Both the position numbers and the translations under genes were made by a program. Source: Acetobacteraceae bacterium H6797 (GTDB lineage: Bacteria > Pseudomonadota > Alphaproteobacteria > Acetobacterales > Acetobacteraceae). From it: DNA of 64,000 nucleotides. The stretch spans positions 699,354 to 763,353 of the forward strand of contig JADFCQ010000002.1 in the NCBI GenBank assembly GCA_015223225.1. Reading direction: 5' to 3'. Below, in pieces: positions 63,778 to 64,000 of the stretch; the stretch's first letter is position 1, and every line of letters starts with the position of its first letter. A model generated the notes under the pieces. That model was not told the DNA's origin, did not search any database, and saw nothing but the letters and a program-made list of their open reading frames with translations.

Positions 63778-64000
63778 TACTCGGCGGCCATGGGCAGGGA
63801 GGCCGAGGGCAGCTTCCAGCCATACTGCTTGTCGAGGCCGAGCTTGCGGACGACCTCGATGCCGCGGGCGAGGTGATCCGGCGCGAGGCCCTTGAGCGGG
63901 CGGCGCAGGTCACCAGCCGGCAGGCCCACGGCCTTCATCAGCGACTTCACCGCCACCGGGTTGATCGCCGAATAGGTGAAATGCAGCAGCGGCAGCAGGC
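63777..64000 (-). CDS. Dihydrodipicolinate synthase (DapA) family protein, 3' end only
   Basis: The C-terminal 73 residues of a gene that continues beyond the right edge. The reading frame on the minus strand gives HFTYSAINPVAVKSLMKAVG, then GDLRRPLKG, and ends SLPMAAE before TAA at 63777-63779. The block INPVAVK...G...G..R.PL is typical of the end of DapA/NanA-type class I aldolases. The substrate cannot be judged from the tail. The stop overlaps the ATG of the SDR gene, suggesting an operon. Confidence 0.8.
   Translation of the reverse strand, partial: LLPLLHFTYSAINPVAVKSLMKAVGLPAGDLRRPLKGLAPDHLARGIEVVRKLGLDKQYGWKLPSASLPMAAE

Overview
The window looks like chromosomal DNA of a high-GC alphaproteobacterium, most likely Rhodospirillales and possibly Acetobacteraceae (Roseomonas-like). 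This is inferred from gene content and strong GC bias at third codon positions. The best markers are the alphaproteobacterial block plsC/olsA - miaB - phoH - ybeY - corC - lnt - XRE regulator, a MucR/Ros regulator beside a Fur-family gene, the divergent hemC/tsaD pair, a PF09608/TIGR02186 protein downstream of a TauE-like permease, and orphan Bug/TctC binding proteins. I see no rRNA, tRNA, CRISPR array, phage or insertion sequence. Coding density is very high, many genes overlap by 1-4 bases, and several strong intrinsic terminators are visible.

Layout. 1-7 kb: comF divergent from a SAM methyltransferase, then a minus-strand envelope operon envC - ctpA - yibQ-like - rppH. 7-19.7 kb: a soluble globin-coupled chemoreceptor, an IclR regulator with a perfect operator-like palindrome, a lipase-like hydrolase, a Pat-type protein acetyltransferase, DUF1810, an SDR, a membrane chemoreceptor, a tyrosine phosphatase, a branched-chain aminotransferase, a D-hydroxyacid dehydrogenase and an isoaspartyl peptidase. 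19.8-24.8 kb: an ABC importer of the 2-aminoethylphosphonate type, then trpS and a strong terminator. 24.9-27.3 kb: a secreted RTX protein with 20 calcium-binding nonapeptides and an AT-richer N-terminal part. 27.6-32 kb: TauE-like permease/TIGR02186 pair, UspA, hemC and tsaD.

32-41.6 kb is the most accessory-looking stretch: a multi-sensor histidine kinase, a membrane diguanylate cyclase without an I-site, an FMN monooxygenase, a ring-opening (barbiturase/cyanurate) amidohydrolase, and a two-gene polysaccharide module (HlyD-type protein plus a GT2 synthase ending in a PilZ domain). The module resembles the Sinorhizobium bgsBA mixed-linkage glucan operon and lies about 3 kb from the cyclase that could make its activator.

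41.6-56.7 kb: serC-serA, a D-amino-acid dehydrogenase, the XRE-to-plsC housekeeping block, an orphan Bug protein inserted between the likely ornithine-lipid genes olsA and olsB, then fur, mucR and a TusA-like gene. 57-61 kb: a four-gene Pot-type ABC importer with overlapping genes, closed by a 13-bp perfect terminator. 61-64 kb: an N-formylglutamate amidohydrolase, a second Bug protein, an SDR lacking the usual Tyr/Lys, and the 3' end of a DapA-family gene cut by the window edge.
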